Origin: Variovorax sp. V93
Lineage (GTDB): Bacteria > Pseudomonadota > Gammaproteobacteria > Burkholderiales > Burkholderiaceae_C
DNA length: 64,000 nucleotides
Assembly (NCBI RefSeq): GCF_041154485.1
Contig: NZ_AP028669.1
Location: 1,240,001 to 1,304,000, forward strand
Direction: 5' to 3'
The position numbers and the translations under genes are program-made. Shown here piece by piece: positions 9,830 through 19,769 of this stretch; the stretch's first letter is position 1, and each line of letters opens with the position of its first letter. The notes under the pieces were generated by a model. The model saw only the letters and a program-made list of their open reading frames with translations. It did not search any database and was not told the origin of the DNA.

Positions 9830-11002
9830 GTGCTCTCCGCGCTTGCCATTGCCAACTACCGCTCGCTGCGCCAGCTGACAGTGCCGCTCGGGCGGCTCAC
9901 GGTGGTGACCGGGCCCAACGGCAGCGGCAAATCGAGCGTCTACCGCGCGATGCGGCTTCTGGCGGACATTGCCAACGGCGGCGTGATCCGGTCGCTGGTG
10001 CGCGAGGGCGGCCTCTCTTCCACCCTGTGGGCCGGGCCCGAGCGCTTTTCGGCCGCCATGCTGCGCGGCGATGCGCCGGTGCAGGGTACTACCCGCAGCG
10101 AGCCGGTTGCGCTGAAGCTGGGCTTCGCCGGCACCGAGGCCGATGAATTCGGCTATGCCATCGACATCGGCCTGCCGCCGCCGATTCCGGCAACGGCCTT
10201 CTCGCGCGACCCCGAGATCAAGCACGAAGCCATCTGGCACGGCGCGTTGCTGCGGCCCGCGGCGCAGCTGGTCGACCGCAAGGGCGCGTCACTGCGCCTG
10301 CGCGAGGGCAAGGGCTGGCAGGCCATCGGCCGGCCCATTCCCGCCTTCGCCAGCATGATGACCGAGTACGCCGATCCGCAAGCCGCGCCCGAGATGCTCG
10401 CGCTGCGCGAGCAGATGCGCTCCTGGCGCTTCTACGACCACTTCCGCTCCGACGCCGATGCGCCCGCGCGCCAGCCGCAGCTCGGCACCCGCACGCCGGT
10501 GCTCGCCAACGACGGCGCCGACCTGGCCGCGGCGCTGCAGACCATCCGCGAGATCGGCGACGGCGAGGCGCTCGACCGCGCCGTGGACGATGCCTTTCCG
10601 GGCGCGCGCGTCGAGGTGCGCGCGATCGAAGACCGCTTCGAGACGCTGATGCAGCAGCACGGCCTGTTGCGGCCGCTGACGGCGGCGGAGCTTTCGGACG
10701 GCACCTTGCGCTACCTGCTCTGGATTGCCGCGCTGCTGACACCGCGGCCGCCGGCGCTGCTGGTGCTCAACGAGCCCGAGACCAGCCTGCATCCCGACCT
10801 GCTGCCCGCGCTCGGCCGGCTGATCGCGCAGGCCGCGCGCGGGTCGCAAGTGATCGTGGTGTCGCATGCCGCGCGGCTGATCGCCGCCCTCGAGGACAGC
10901 GGCGAGCTGCAATCCGTGGTGCTCGAGAAGCGCTTCGGCGAAACCCGCATCGCCAATCTCGACATGAGCGAGATCCCGCATTGGGCGTGGCCGGCGCGCT
11001 GA
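9830..11002 (+). CDS. AAA/ABC-type ATPase, AAA_21-like, function unknown
   Basis: A soluble 390-aa ATPase of the RecF/SMC/OLD-like group. Walker A GPNGSGKS is at residues 28-35, right after the strand TVVT; the signature-like LSDGTLRYL is near 285; Walker B LLVLNEPETSLHPDL is near 310, followed by the His switch VVSHAARLI. There is no TOPRIM nuclease domain, so it is not a full OLD protein. The start is taken as GTG at 9830, giving the usual N-terminus LSALAIANYRSL of such proteins. It follows hisA by 23 bases and could be cotranscribed. Related proteins occur both as solitary chromosomal genes and in defence systems; no partner is visible here. Confidence 0.8.
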   Translation: MLSALAIANYRSLRQLTVPLGRLTVVTGPNGSGKSSVYRAMRLLADIANGGVIRSLVREGGLSSTLWAGPERFSAAMLRGDAPVQGTTRSEPVALKLGFAGTEADEFGYAIDIGLPPPIPATAFSRDPEIKHEAIWHGALLRPAAQLVDRKGASLRLREGKGWQAIGRPIPAFASMMTEYADPQAAPEMLALREQMRSWRFYDHFRSDADAPARQPQLGTRTPVLANDGADLAAALQTIREIGDGEALDRAVDDAFPGARVEVRAIEDRFETLMQQHGLLRPLTAAELSDGTLRYLLWIAALLTPRPPALLVLNEPETSLHPDLLPALGRLIAQAARGSQVIVVSHAARLIAALEDSGELQSVVLEKRFGETRIANLDMSEIPHWAWPAR

Positions 11003-11014
11003 CCGCCCGGGTGG

Positions 11015-11947
11015 TTATTCCGCCTTCACCGCCATCGTCTGGATGATCGCCTGCAGCTGCGCGCTCATCGGCAGGTCGATGCTTTCTCCGGTGGGCAGCT
11101 TGCGCAGGAACCAGCGCTTGTACTGGCGCTCGATTTCGCCGTCCTGCGCCAGCACCTGGAAGGTGTCGTTGATCACCTTGCCCAATTGCGTATCGCCCTT
11201 GCGGTACATGATGCCGTAGGGATCGTAGGAGAGGTAGTCGCCGACCACTTCGTACTGGGCCTTGGCGGCTTCCCGCGCGATCAGGCCGTAGAGCAGCACG
11301 TCGTCGGTGGCAAAGGCGTCGGCCCGGCCGCTTTTCACCAGCCCGAAGGAGTCGGCATGGTCCCGCGCCACCCGCAGGTCGATATCGAGCCTGAACTTCT
11401 GCGACAGCTCGCGCAGCGTCTTCTCGTTGGTGGTGCCCGCGGTGACGGCCACCCGCTTGCCCGCCAGGTCGCGGAACGACCTGATCGGCGACCCCTTCTT
11501 CACCAGCACCTTGGTGCCAGAGACGAAGATGGTGGGCGAGAAGCTCACGCGCTTTTGCCGCTCGAGGTTGCTGGTGGTCGAGCCGCATTCGAGATCGACC
11601 GTGCCGCGCTCGACCGCATCCATGCGCGAATCGGAGGTCACCGGCACCCACTTGATCGCGAGGCTCTTGTTCACCGCCTCTTCAATGGCCGTGACCAATT
11701 CGCGGCAGAGCTCGATCGAATAGCCGACAGGCTCCTGGCGTGCATTGAGAAAGGAAAACGGCACCGATGACTCGCGGTAGCCGATGGCGATGGTGCCGCT
11801 CTCGCGCACCTTGGCGAGGGTGCCCGTCAAGGTCTCCGGGGCCTGCTGCTGCGCCCTGGCCGGGGTTGCCGCGCCAAGCGAAGCGGCCGCCAGCAGTCCG
11901 GCAAGAAGAAGCGACAGCGCGGCCTTGGCCTTCATGGCGAGCCTCAT
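11015..11947 (-). CDS. amino-acid ABC transporter substrate-binding protein (GltI-like)
   Basis: Periplasmic binding protein (310 aa) of the glutamate/aspartate family. A signal peptide (ALSLLLAGLLAAASLGAATPARA) precedes a two-lobe domain: ESGTIAIGYRESSVPFSF, IELCRELV, VERGTVDLECGSTTSN, GTTNEKTLRELSQKF and the C-terminal MYRKGDTQLGKVINDTF. The ATG at 11947 overlaps the stop of the upstream symporter gene (ATGA); a second in-frame ATG at 11935 is also possible. No ABC permease or ATPase is adjacent, so it either serves a transporter encoded elsewhere or works with the neighbouring symporter. It converges on the ATPase gene with only 12 bases between stops. Confidence 0.88.
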   Translation of the reverse strand: MRLAMKAKAALSLLLAGLLAAASLGAATPARAQQQAPETLTGTLAKVRESGTIAIGYRESSVPFSFLNARQEPVGYSIELCRELVTAIEEAVNKSLAIKWVPVTSDSRMDAVERGTVDLECGSTTSNLERQKRVSFSPTIFVSGTKVLVKKGSPIRSFRDLAGKRVAVTAGTTNEKTLRELSQKFRLDIDLRVARDHADSFGLVKSGRADAFATDDVLLYGLIAREAAKAQYEVVGDYLSYDPYGIMYRKGDTQLGKVINDTFQVLAQDGEIERQYKRWFLRKLPTGESIDLPMSAQLQAIIQTMAVKAE

Positions 11948-13251
11948 GCGTGGGCCGGATGGGCGAGGGTGGCTGCGGCTTCGGCGTCGAGTGCCTTGGC
12001 ATTCACCGCCGCATCGCTCTCGGAGAGCAACTCGCCCTCCCACTTGGCGACCACGGCCGTGGCGATGGAGTTGCCCACCGCGTTGGTGGCCGAGCGCCCC
12101 ATGTCCAGGAAAGTGTCGACGCCCAGGATCAGCAGCAGGCCGGCTTCCGGAATGTCGAAATGGTTGAGCGTGGCCGCAATCACCACCAGCGAGGCGCGCG
12201 GCACGCCGGCCATGCCCTTGGAGGTGAGCATCAGGATCAGCAGCATCGTGATCTGCGTGCTGATCGGCATGTGGATGTTGTAGGCCTGCGCGATGAAGAG
12301 CACCGCGAAGGTGCAGTACATCATCGAGCCGTCGAGGTTGAACGAATAGCCCATCGGCATCACGAAGCTCGAGATCTTGCGTCTCACGCCGAAACGGTCG
12401 AGCGCCTGCAGGATCTTCGGGTAGGCCGCTTCCGAACTCGCGGTGGCGAACGAAAGCAGGAAGGCTTCCTTGATGAGTGCCAGCAGCTTGAACACGCGCG
12501 GGCCCAGGAACGAAAAGCCCGCCAGAACCAGCACGCCCCACAGCACGAACAGGCCCAGGTAGAAGTCGCCCATGAAGACAGCGAACTTCAGCAGGATGCC
12601 CAGGCCGTTCGTCGCAACGGTGGCGGCCATGGCGGCCATGACGGCAAGGGGCGCCAGCTTCATCACGTAGCCTGTGATCTTGAGCATGGCGTGAGAGAGT
12701 TCGTCGATGGCGGCCACCAGCGTGCGGGCCTTGTCGCCGAGCGAAGCGAGCGCCACGCCGAAGAACATCGAGAACACCACGATCTGCAGGATCTCGTTGT
12801 TGGCCATGGCCTCGGCAAAGGACTTCGGCACCATGTGGCTCACGAAGTCCTTGAGCGTGAACTTCGCCGTCGCGAGGTTGGCCGAAGCGCCGATGTCCGG
12901 CAGCGGAAGGCCCAGGTTTTCGCCGGGCTTCAGCACATTGGCCATGACCAGGCCGATGACCAGCGAGATCAGCGAAGCGGTGAAGAACCATCCGAGCGAC
13001 TTGCCGAACACGCGGCCCACCGACTTGGCGTCGCCCATGTGCGCGATGCCCACCACCAGCGTGGAGAACACCAGCGGGCCGATCAGCATCTTGATGAGGC
13101 GCAGAAACACGTCCGACACAATCGACACGTAGCCTGCGATCTGCGCTGCGGCCTTCTTGTCGGGAAAGCTCGTGAAGATCATGTAGCCGACAAGAATCCC
13201 GAGCACCATGGCGATCAGGATCCAGGCGGCGGCCGGCAGTTTTCTCTTCAT
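11944..13251 (-). CDS. dicarboxylate/amino-acid:cation symporter (DAACS family)
   Basis: Inner-membrane secondary transporter (435 aa) of the DctA/GltP family. Family motifs are the serine-rich re-entrant loop ATASSEAAYPKIL, MPMGYSFNLDGSMMY (NxDG cation site), and GVDTFLDMGRSATNAVGNS with the substrate-contacting Arg and Asn. The last motif looks more like glutamate-type carriers (GltP/GltT) than DctA, and pairing with a GltI-like binding protein also suggests glutamate, aspartate or C4-dicarboxylates. ATG at 13251 gives a normal N-terminus; upstream in-frame sequence is not family-like. A sigma-54-type promoter match lies upstream at 13397-13412. Confidence 0.92.
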   Translation of the reverse strand: MKRKLPAAAWILIAMVLGILVGYMIFTSFPDKKAAAQIAGYVSIVSDVFLRLIKMLIGPLVFSTLVVGIAHMGDAKSVGRVFGKSLGWFFTASLISLVIGLVMANVLKPGENLGLPLPDIGASANLATAKFTLKDFVSHMVPKSFAEAMANNEILQIVVFSMFFGVALASLGDKARTLVAAIDELSHAMLKITGYVMKLAPLAVMAAMAATVATNGLGILLKFAVFMGDFYLGLFVLWGVLVLAGFSFLGPRVFKLLALIKEAFLLSFATASSEAAYPKILQALDRFGVRRKISSFVMPMGYSFNLDGSMMYCTFAVLFIAQAYNIHMPISTQITMLLILMLTSKGMAGVPRASLVVIAATLNHFDIPEAGLLLILGVDTFLDMGRSATNAVGNSIATAVVAKWEGELLSESDAAVNAKALDAEAAATLAHPAHA

Positions 13252-13396
13252 GTGTGTCCCTTCGAGGTGTGTGTGGTTCTGGAGCGGGCGCGCATCGGCC
13301 GGCGCCCTGTTCTTGCGCGGCAGCGAAGGGTATCCAAGAAGGTCCCCTGCACGCAACCGGCACCGGTGCGGCGGCAATGAAGTCTTAAGTGTCCAA

Positions 13397-13412
13397 TGCC
13401 AATTCCGTGCCA
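13397..13412 (-). promoter_or_regulatory. candidate sigma-54 promoter for the symporter gene
   Basis: On the minus strand the sequence reads TGGCAC-GGAAT-TGGCA. The -24 box is a perfect match to TGGCAC, and the -12 box differs from TTGCA at one position while keeping GC. The GG-to-GC spacing is the required 10 bases. The predicted start is near 13386, leaving a leader of about 135 bases. dctA-type genes are classically sigma-54 dependent. It overlaps a 17-base inverted repeat, so a repressor-site reading competes. Confidence 0.5.
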
Positions 13413-13418
13413 CGGAAT
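13402..13418. promoter_or_regulatory. 17-base inverted repeat in the divergent promoter region
   Basis: ATTCCGT-GCC-ACGGAAT: exact 7-base arms around 3 bases. It ends 10 bases upstream of the TACAAT at 13429 and so covers the -35 region of a possible promoter for the mutarotase gene. It could be a repressor operator; the overlapping sigma-54 match on the other strand is the alternative explanation. Confidence 0.4.
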
Positions 13419-13428
13419 CTCCGCTGCC

Positions 13429-13434
13429 TACAAT
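13429..13434 (+). promoter_or_regulatory. possible -10 element for the mutarotase/hisF transcript
   Basis: TACAAT ending 6 bases before the ATG at 13441. If it is the -10 box, transcription would start at or next to the start codon, giving a leaderless or nearly leaderless mRNA. No recognisable -35 is present, so activation or an alternative start is possible. Because the two upstream genes point away, hisF-hisI-hisE need a promoter in this region. Confidence 0.35.
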
Positions 13435-13440
13435 TCTCCA

Positions 13441-14277
13441 ATGGATATCAGCTCGATCGAGTTTCGCGGCCAGCCCGCGCTGCGTGCCGCCGGCGCCGAT
13501 GGCAGCACCTTCACCGTGTCTTTGCACGGGGCGCAGCTGCTTTCCTGGACCACGGCCGATGGGACGGAAAGGCTCTACCTGAGCCCCCGCGCGGTGTTCG
13601 ACGGGCAGGCGGCAATCCGCGGCGGCGTGCCCATTTGCTGCCCCCAATTCAACCAGCGCGGCATGTTGCCCAAGCATGGATTCATGCGCAATCTGCCTTG
13701 GGAAAACAGAGGCATCGACGCCACATCGGGCGAACTAACCCTGCGGCTGCGCGACAGCGAGGCCACGCGCAAGCTCTGGCCGCACGCTTTCGAGGCGCGG
13801 CTGCAGATCGGCATGGCCGCGGGCCGGCTGCGCACCATGCTGACGCTGCTCAACACCGGCCATGGGCCGTTCAGCTTCGCCGCGGCGCTGCACACCTACC
13901 TGCGCGTCGGCGACATCGCGCAGGTGCGCCTCGAAGGCCTGCAGGGTGCCAACCGCTGGGATTCGCTGCGCGACGACCGCCATGTGGAAACGGCCCCGTC
14001 GTTGCATTTCGATGCCGAATTCGACAGCGTCTACGCCGCGCCCGCGAAGCCGCTGCGCCTGGTGCAGCCCGGCGGCACGCTCGAAATTGCGCAAAGCGCC
14101 AGCTGCAGCGAAACCGTGGTCTGGAACCCCGGTGCCGTGCTGGGTGCGAAACTCGCCGACATGCCCGAAGATGGCTACAGGCACATGCTCTGCGTGGAGG
14201 CCGCGCGCATCGACGAGCAGGTCATGCTCGTGCCCGGCGCCCAATGGCAGGGCTGGCAGCAGCTTCGCGTTCTCTGA
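13441..14277 (+). CDS. D-hexose-6-phosphate mutarotase (YeaD-like)
   Basis: Aldose-1-epimerase-superfamily enzyme (278 aa) expected to interconvert alpha and beta anomers of glucose 6-phosphate or similar sugars. It shows the beta-sandwich family pattern, with the catalytic His in LPKHGFMRN preceded by IRGGVPICCPQF, and the catalytic Glu in MLCVEAARI near the C-terminus. The ATG at 13441 matches the family N-terminus (SIEFRGQPALRA). It lies 21 bases before hisF on the same strand and very probably shares its transcript. Confidence 0.88.
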   Translation: MDISSIEFRGQPALRAAGADGSTFTVSLHGAQLLSWTTADGTERLYLSPRAVFDGQAAIRGGVPICCPQFNQRGMLPKHGFMRNLPWENRGIDATSGELTLRLRDSEATRKLWPHAFEARLQIGMAAGRLRTMLTLLNTGHGPFSFAAALHTYLRVGDIAQVRLEGLQGANRWDSLRDDRHVETAPSLHFDAEFDSVYAAPAKPLRLVQPGGTLEIAQSASCSETVVWNPGAVLGAKLADMPEDGYRHMLCVEAARIDEQVMLVPGAQWQGWQQLRVL

Positions 14278-14298
14278 TTTCTTCCCTTACGACCGACC

Positions 14299-15078
14299 AT
14301 GCTCGCAAAACGCATCATTCCCTGTCTCGACGTCACCGGCGGCCGCGTGGTCAAGGGCGTCAACTTTCTCGAACTGCGCGACGCCGGCGATCCGGTCGAG
14401 ATTGCGGCGCGCTACAACGCGCAGGGTGCCGACGAACTCACCTTTCTCGACATCACGGCCACCAGCGACGGGCGCGACCTGATCCTGCCGATCATCGAGG
14501 CGGTGGCCTCGCAGGTCTTCATTCCATTGACGGTGGGCGGCGGCGTGCGCACCGTGGCCGACGTGCGCCGGCTGCTCAATGCGGGCGCCGACAAGACCAG
14601 CTTCAATTCGGCGGCCATTGCCGATCCGCAGGTGATCAACGACGCCTCCCAGAAGTACGGCTCGCAATGCATCGTCGTGGCCATCGATGCCAAGCGCCGC
14701 AGCCCCGAAGAAGCCGCCACGCGCGGCGCGGGCTGGGACGTGTACAGCCACGGCGGGCGCAAGAACACCGGCCTGGACGCCGTCGAATGGGCGACCGAGA
14801 TGGTGCGCCGCGGCGCCGGCGAGATCCTGCTCACGAGCATGGACCGGGACGGCACCAGGAGCGGCTTCGATCTCGAACTCACCCGTGCGGTGAGCGACGC
14901 CGTCAATGTGCCGGTCATTGCCTCGGGCGGGGTGGGCAGCCTCGACGACCTGGCCGACGGCATCCAGGCCGGCGGGGCCGACGCGGTGCTGGCCGCCAGC
15001 ATCTTCCACTACGGCGAGCACACCGTCGGCGAAGCGAAAGCCCGCATGGCCGCGCGGGGCATTCCCGTTCGGACCTGA
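14299..15078 (+). CDS. hisF: imidazole glycerol phosphate synthase, cyclase subunit
   Basis: TIM-barrel synthase (259 aa) that uses ammonia from HisH to make IGP and AICAR. Catalytic Asp11 is in [16 protein letters not shown] and the second Asp in [11 protein letters not shown]; phosphate loops VGGGVRT and ASGGVGS are intact. It opens the second half of the split his gene set and lies 21 bases behind the mutarotase gene. Confidence 0.97.
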   Translation: MLAKRIIPCLDVTGGRVVKGVNFLELRDAGDPVEIAARYNAQGADELTFLDITATSDGRDLILPIIEAVASQVFIPLTVGGGVRTVADVRRLLNAGADKTSFNSAAIADPQVINDASQKYGSQCIVVAIDAKRRSPEEAATRGAGWDVYSHGGRKNTGLDAVEWATEMVRRGAGEILLTSMDRDGTRSGFDLELTRAVSDAVNVPVIASGGVGSLDDLADGIQAGGADAVLAASIFHYGEHTVGEAKARMAARGIPVRT

Positions 15079-15118
15079 CCCGCTTCAGGGCCGCCCGGGC
15101 GGTGGGACAATACCCGCC

Positions 15119-15508
15119 ATGAATTGGCTTGACGAAGTGAAATGGGACGCGAACGGGCTGGTGCCCGTGATCGCGCAGGAACAGGGCAGCAACGACGTGC
15201 TGATGTTCGCCTGGATGAACCGCGAGGCGCTCGAAAAGACCGCCGAGCTCGGGCGCGCCGTGTATTTCAGCCGCTCGCGCAACAAGCTCTGGTTCAAGGG
15301 CGAGGAATCGGGCCACGTGCAGACCGTGCACGAGATCCGCCTCGACTGCGACAACGACGTGGTGCTGCTCAAGGTCACCCAGCTCGGCCACGCGCCCGGC
15401 ATTGCCTGCCACACCGGCCGCCACAGCTGCTTCTTCAGCAAATACGAGAAGGGCCAGTGGCACGTGGTCGAGCCGGTCTTGAAAGACCCGGAGTCGATCT
15501 ACAAATGA
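15119..15508 (+). CDS. hisI: phosphoribosyl-AMP cyclohydrolase
   Basis: Opens the purine ring of PR-AMP, using Zn and Mg. This 129-aa single-domain form keeps [19 protein letters not shown], the Asp-rich metal site [12 protein letters not shown] and the Zn cysteines in [10 protein letters not shown]. The ATG at 15119 was chosen by family length; a GACAAT hexamer ends 7 bases before it. The stop overlaps hisE (ATGA). Confidence 0.95.
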   Translation: MNWLDEVKWDANGLVPVIAQEQGSNDVLMFAWMNREALEKTAELGRAVYFSRSRNKLWFKGEESGHVQTVHEIRLDCDNDVVLLKVTQLGHAPGIACHTGRHSCFFSKYEKGQWHVVEPVLKDPESIYK

Positions 15509-15885
15509 CGGCCACAGTGAACACCTCGGACGCCCTCGCACGCCTGGCCGCGGTCATCGAAAGCCGCCTGCCCGCGCGCGGCGGCGACCCCGACAAGAGC
15601 TACGTGGCGCGCCTGCTGCACAAGGGCCCCGATGCCTTCCTCAAGAAGATCGGCGAGGAAGCCACCGAGGTGGTCATGGCCGCCAAGGATGCCGACCATG
15701 GCGGCGACCGCACAAAAATAGTGAACGAAGTGGCCGACCTGTGGTTCCACACCATGGTGGCGCTGGCGCACTACGGTTTCTCGCCCGGCGAGGTGATCGC
15801 GGAGCTCGAGCGCCGCGAGGGCACCAGCGGCATCGAGGAAAAAGCCCTGCGCAAGGCGCAGGCCCGCGAGGCATCCAACGATTGA
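15505..15885 (+). CDS. hisE: phosphoribosyl-ATP pyrophosphatase
   Basis: Hydrolyses PR-ATP to PR-AMP (126 aa). It is an all-alpha MazG-like fold with the metal-binding Glu/Asp set in [15 protein letters not shown] and [16 protein letters not shown]. The family form [17 protein letters not shown] is visible. Separate hisI and hisE genes, rather than the hisIE fusion of enterobacteria, are usual in betaproteobacteria. It overlaps hisI by 4 bases. Confidence 0.95.
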   Translation: MTATVNTSDALARLAAVIESRLPARGGDPDKSYVARLLHKGPDAFLKKIGEEATEVVMAAKDADHGGDRTKIVNEVADLWFHTMVALAHYGFSPGEVIAELERREGTSGIEEKALRKAQAREASND

Positions 15886-15898
15886 AAGGACGCGTCCC

Positions 15899-16288
15899 AT
15901 GGCCAACGACATCGTGAACGTGGAGCCCGACGACTCGCTCAAGACCTGGGGCTGGGTCAGCTACATCCTGCACCTGATCGTGGCCATTGGCGCCGTCCTG
16001 CCGGGCGCGCAGGCCTCGGTGGCGCTGCTGCTGCTGGCGCTGCTGATCGATTTCATCAAGCGCGACGACGCAGCCGGCACCTGGCAGGCCACGCATTTCA
16101 GCTGGCGCATCCGCTCGGTGCTGTGGGCGGGCCTGCTGTACATCCTGACCTCGTGGCTCTGGCTGCTCTTTCTCGTGCCGGGCTGGATCGCCTGGAGCCT
16201 CATTTCGCTGTGGTTTCTCTACCGGATCGTGAAGGGCATGATCCGCATGAACGGCAGCCGTCCCATGGAACCCCAAGATGTCATCTGA
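15899..16288 (+). CDS. DUF4870-family membrane protein
   Basis: A 129-aa inner-membrane protein with three predicted helices (about residues 20-45, 70-90 and 92-115) and the family feature TWGWVSYILHLIVAIG. Function is not known. It commonly sits between hisE and the HIT-tatABC genes in Comamonadaceae and Burkholderiales. Its 3' end overlaps the HIT gene by 11 bases, implying coupled translation. Confidence 0.8.
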   Translation: MANDIVNVEPDDSLKTWGWVSYILHLIVAIGAVLPGAQASVALLLLALLIDFIKRDDAAGTWQATHFSWRIRSVLWAGLLYILTSWLWLLFLVPGWIAWSLISLWFLYRIVKGMIRMNGSRPMEPQDVI

Positions 16289-16637
16289 TCCGAACTGCGT
16301 CTTCTGCAAAATCATCGAAGGCAAGATTCCTTCGCGCAAGGTCTACGAGGACGACGAGCTGTTCGGCTTTCACGACATCTCCCCCTGGGCGCCGGTGCAC
16401 TTCATGCTCGTGCCCAAGCGGCACATCGCCTCGATGGCGCAGCTCACCCCTGACGACGCCGCGCTGATGGGCCGGATCATGACGCTGGCACCCCGGCTCG
16501 CGCTGGAGCAGGGCTGCAGGCCCTATCCGGAGGGCGGCTACCGGGTCGTCGTCAACACCGGCGCCGAGGGTGGGCAGGAGGTCCACCATCTCCATGTCCA
16601 CGTCATGGGCGGCCCCCGCCCGTGGCTGCGCGGCTGA
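16278..16637 (+). CDS. HIT-family (HINT-like) nucleotide-binding protein
   Basis: Histidine-triad hydrolase (119 aa), probably a purine nucleoside phosphoramidase of the HinT type. It has the N-terminal CVFCKIIEGKIPS, FHDISPWAPVHFMLVPKRHI, and the C-terminal catalytic triad HLHVHVMGG with the Trp-containing tail. The start at 16278 lies inside the end of the DUF4870 gene. It sits directly ahead of tatABC. Confidence 0.92.
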   Translation: MSSDPNCVFCKIIEGKIPSRKVYEDDELFGFHDISPWAPVHFMLVPKRHIASMAQLTPDDAALMGRIMTLAPRLALEQGCRPYPEGGYRVVVNTGAEGGQEVHHLHVHVMGGPRPWLRG

Positions 16638-16702
16638 ATCCCATTAATCCGAACTGTCACATTCAGCCCGACTAAAATCGGACACATTCTTAGGAGTCTT
16701 CC

Positions 16703-16951
16703 ATGGGTTCTTTTTCTATCTGGCACTGGCTGATCGTGCTGCTCGTCGTGGTCATGATCTTCGGCACCAAGAAGCTGCGGAACATGGGTTCCGACCTTGG
16801 TGGCGCCGTCAAGGGCTTCAAGGACGGCATGAAGGATGGCAGCACCACCGATGCACCCGCCGCTTCGTCGGCTCCTGCAGCGCAGGTGACCGGCCAGCCG
16901 GCCAACGGCGACAAGTCCACCATCGACGTCGAAGCGCGTCAGAAGTCCTGA
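16703..16951 (+). CDS. tatA: Sec-independent translocase subunit TatA
   Basis: Pore-forming subunit of the twin-arginine translocase (82 aa). An N-terminal membrane helix ([16 protein letters not shown]) is followed by the FGTKKLR hinge, an amphipathic helix ([15 protein letters not shown]) and a flexible Ala/Pro-rich tail. A ribosome-binding site (AGGAG) lies just upstream and a TAAAAT hexamer at 16673-16678 may be a -10 element. Confidence 0.95.
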   Translation: MGSFSIWHWLIVLLVVVMIFGTKKLRNMGSDLGGAVKGFKDGMKDGSTTDAPAASSAPAAQVTGQPANGDKSTIDVEARQKS

Positions 16952-16964
16952 GCGCGGGTCATAA

Positions 16965-17423
16965 GTGCTCGACCTCGGCATTGAGAAGCTGGCGCTCATC
17001 GGCGTCGTGGCTCTGATCGTCATCGGGCCGGAAAAACTGCCCCGGGTGGCGCGCACCGTCGGCACCCTGCTGGGCAAGGCGCAGCGCTACGTGAACGACG
17101 TCAAGGCTGAAGTCAACCGCTCGATGGAGCTGGACGAACTGCGCAAGATGAAGGGCACGGTGGAAGATGCCGCCCGGGACGTCGAGCAGAGCATCCACAG
17201 CGGCGCAAGCGAACTCGAGAAGCAGTTCTCCGGCTCGGGCGAAACGCTTTCGGCCCTGGCCGAACCCGAGCCCGCGGTGCCCGAATACAGGCATCCCCGC
17301 AAGAACTGGCGCCTGAAGCAGGGTGCCACGCCGCAGTGGTACAAGGCGCGCAACGGCGTGCGCACCAAGGCGCTCTCGGGGGCCGCGCGCGTCGCCCGCT
17401 TCCGTCCCCACAAGATCAACTAG
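16965..17423 (+). CDS. tatB: Sec-independent translocase subunit TatB
   Basis: Receptor-complex subunit of the Tat system (152 aa). It starts with GTG ([12 protein letters not shown]) and has one membrane helix ending in the conserved [12 protein letters not shown], then a long amphipathic helix (residues 25-80) and an extended tail. The length and the GPEKLP motif separate it from TatA. It starts 13 bases after tatA. Confidence 0.93.
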   Translation: MLDLGIEKLALIGVVALIVIGPEKLPRVARTVGTLLGKAQRYVNDVKAEVNRSMELDELRKMKGTVEDAARDVEQSIHSGASELEKQFSGSGETLSALAEPEPAVPEYRHPRKNWRLKQGATPQWYKARNGVRTKALSGAARVARFRPHKIN

Positions 17424-17501
17424 CGGCTTTCCCACCAGCGCGTTCCTCGTGCGCCGCACGCCGGCCGAAGCCACGCTTTTCTCCTGCTTTTTCTCTTTCC
17501 A

Positions 17502-18317
17502 ATGGCCGATTCCGACAACAAGAACAAAGACGCAGAAGACGAGCTGGCAGGCACCGAACAACCGTTCGTGCAGCATCTGGTCGAGTTGCGCGACCGGCTG
17601 CTCTACTGCGTCTACGGCCTGGCGGTCGCGGGCATCCTGCTGGCCATCTGGCCGGGACCGGGCGGGCTGATCGACCTGATCGCGATGCCGATCCGCGCGC
17701 ACATGCCGCCGGACGCCAAGCTCATCGCCATCGGCGTGTTCTCGCCGTTCTTCGTGCCGCTCAAGGTGCTCATGATGACGGCGGTGCTGCTGGCGCTGCC
17801 CTGGCTCATGTACCAGGCCTGGATGTTCATTGCGCCGGGCCTCTACAGCCATGAAAAGCGCTTTGCGCTGCCGCTGATCTTTTTCGGCAGCCTGCTGGCC
17901 TATGCGGGCATCGCCTTCGTGCAGTTCTTCGTGCTGGACAAGATGTTCAGCTTCATCCAGAAGTTCACGCCGGCTGCGGTGGCAGCCACGCCCGACATCT
18001 CCTCGTATGTCGAAGCCATCCTCTCGCTCTACATCGCGTTCGGCGTGGCCTTCCAGGTGCCGATCGTCGTGATGCTGCTGGTGCGCTTCGAGATGGTCAC
18101 CATCGAGAAGCTCAAGTCCTTCCGCGGCTACTTCATCGTGGTGGCCTTCGTGGTGGCCGCGGTGCTCACGCCGCCGGACGTGGTGTCGCAGCTCGCGCTG
18201 GCGGTGCCGATGTGCCTGCTCTACGAGGTCGGCATCATCGGCGCGCGCTATTTCGCGAGTACCGGCAAGAAATCCGAAGAGGAAGAGAAAAGCGCCGATT
18301 CCTCGGCGTCTTCCTGA
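17502..18317 (+). CDS. tatC: Sec-independent translocase subunit TatC
   Basis: Six-helix inner-membrane component (271 aa) that recognises twin-arginine signal peptides. Family motifs are QHLVELRDRLLY at the N-terminal cytoplasmic edge, FSPFFVPLKV in the first periplasmic loop, and the segment around SYVEAILSLYIAFGVAFQVP. The C-terminal tail is charged (SEEEEKSADSS). The stop lies 4 bases from the stop of the convergent protease gene. Confidence 0.96.
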   Translation: MADSDNKNKDAEDELAGTEQPFVQHLVELRDRLLYCVYGLAVAGILLAIWPGPGGLIDLIAMPIRAHMPPDAKLIAIGVFSPFFVPLKVLMMTAVLLALPWLMYQAWMFIAPGLYSHEKRFALPLIFFGSLLAYAGIAFVQFFVLDKMFSFIQKFTPAAVAATPDISSYVEAILSLYIAFGVAFQVPIVVMLLVRFEMVTIEKLKSFRGYFIVVAFVVAAVLTPPDVVSQLALAVPMCLLYEVGIIGARYFASTGKKSEEEEKSADSSASS

Positions 18318-18321
18318 CCGG

Positions 18322-19482
<1,161 letters not shown>

Positions 19483-19605
19483 GAAGCTTGAGATAAAACG
19501 GGGGAACACGCCGTCCACGCGGCGCCAACGGGTCCATTGTCCCTCAACCCCATCCGCCAGAAACCGCGCGCTGCGGTCGAGAATGACAAAGGTCCGGTGC
19601 GCCAA

Positions 19606-19621
19606 TAAGGGATAACCCTTA
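19606..19621. promoter_or_regulatory. inverted repeat between the protease and transporter genes
   Basis: TAAGGG-ATAA-CCCTTA: exact 6-base arms around an AT loop, in the 287-base divergent region between the DegS-like gene (start 19482) and the MHS transporter (start 19770). It could be an operator for either gene. No other strong promoter element was recognised in this gap. Confidence 0.3.
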
Positions 19622-19769
19622 GCATCGCACAGGGAGCCCACACGGCTCCGAATTCCGGCCTTCCGCGCCGCCCACCCGGTGGGCGCGGCCTGGCGTTTCG
19701 CCGGCGCGCCGATTTTCCGCTTCCCATCCCTCGGCGGCCCGGCGCGCGGCAACGACCTCCCTGCCCGCA

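Noticed and set aside
11948..13363. Upstream extension of the GltI-like frame through the symporter gene
   Set aside because: The extension reads the symporter gene in the wrong frame; a signal peptide and coupled ATG at 11947 mark the real start.
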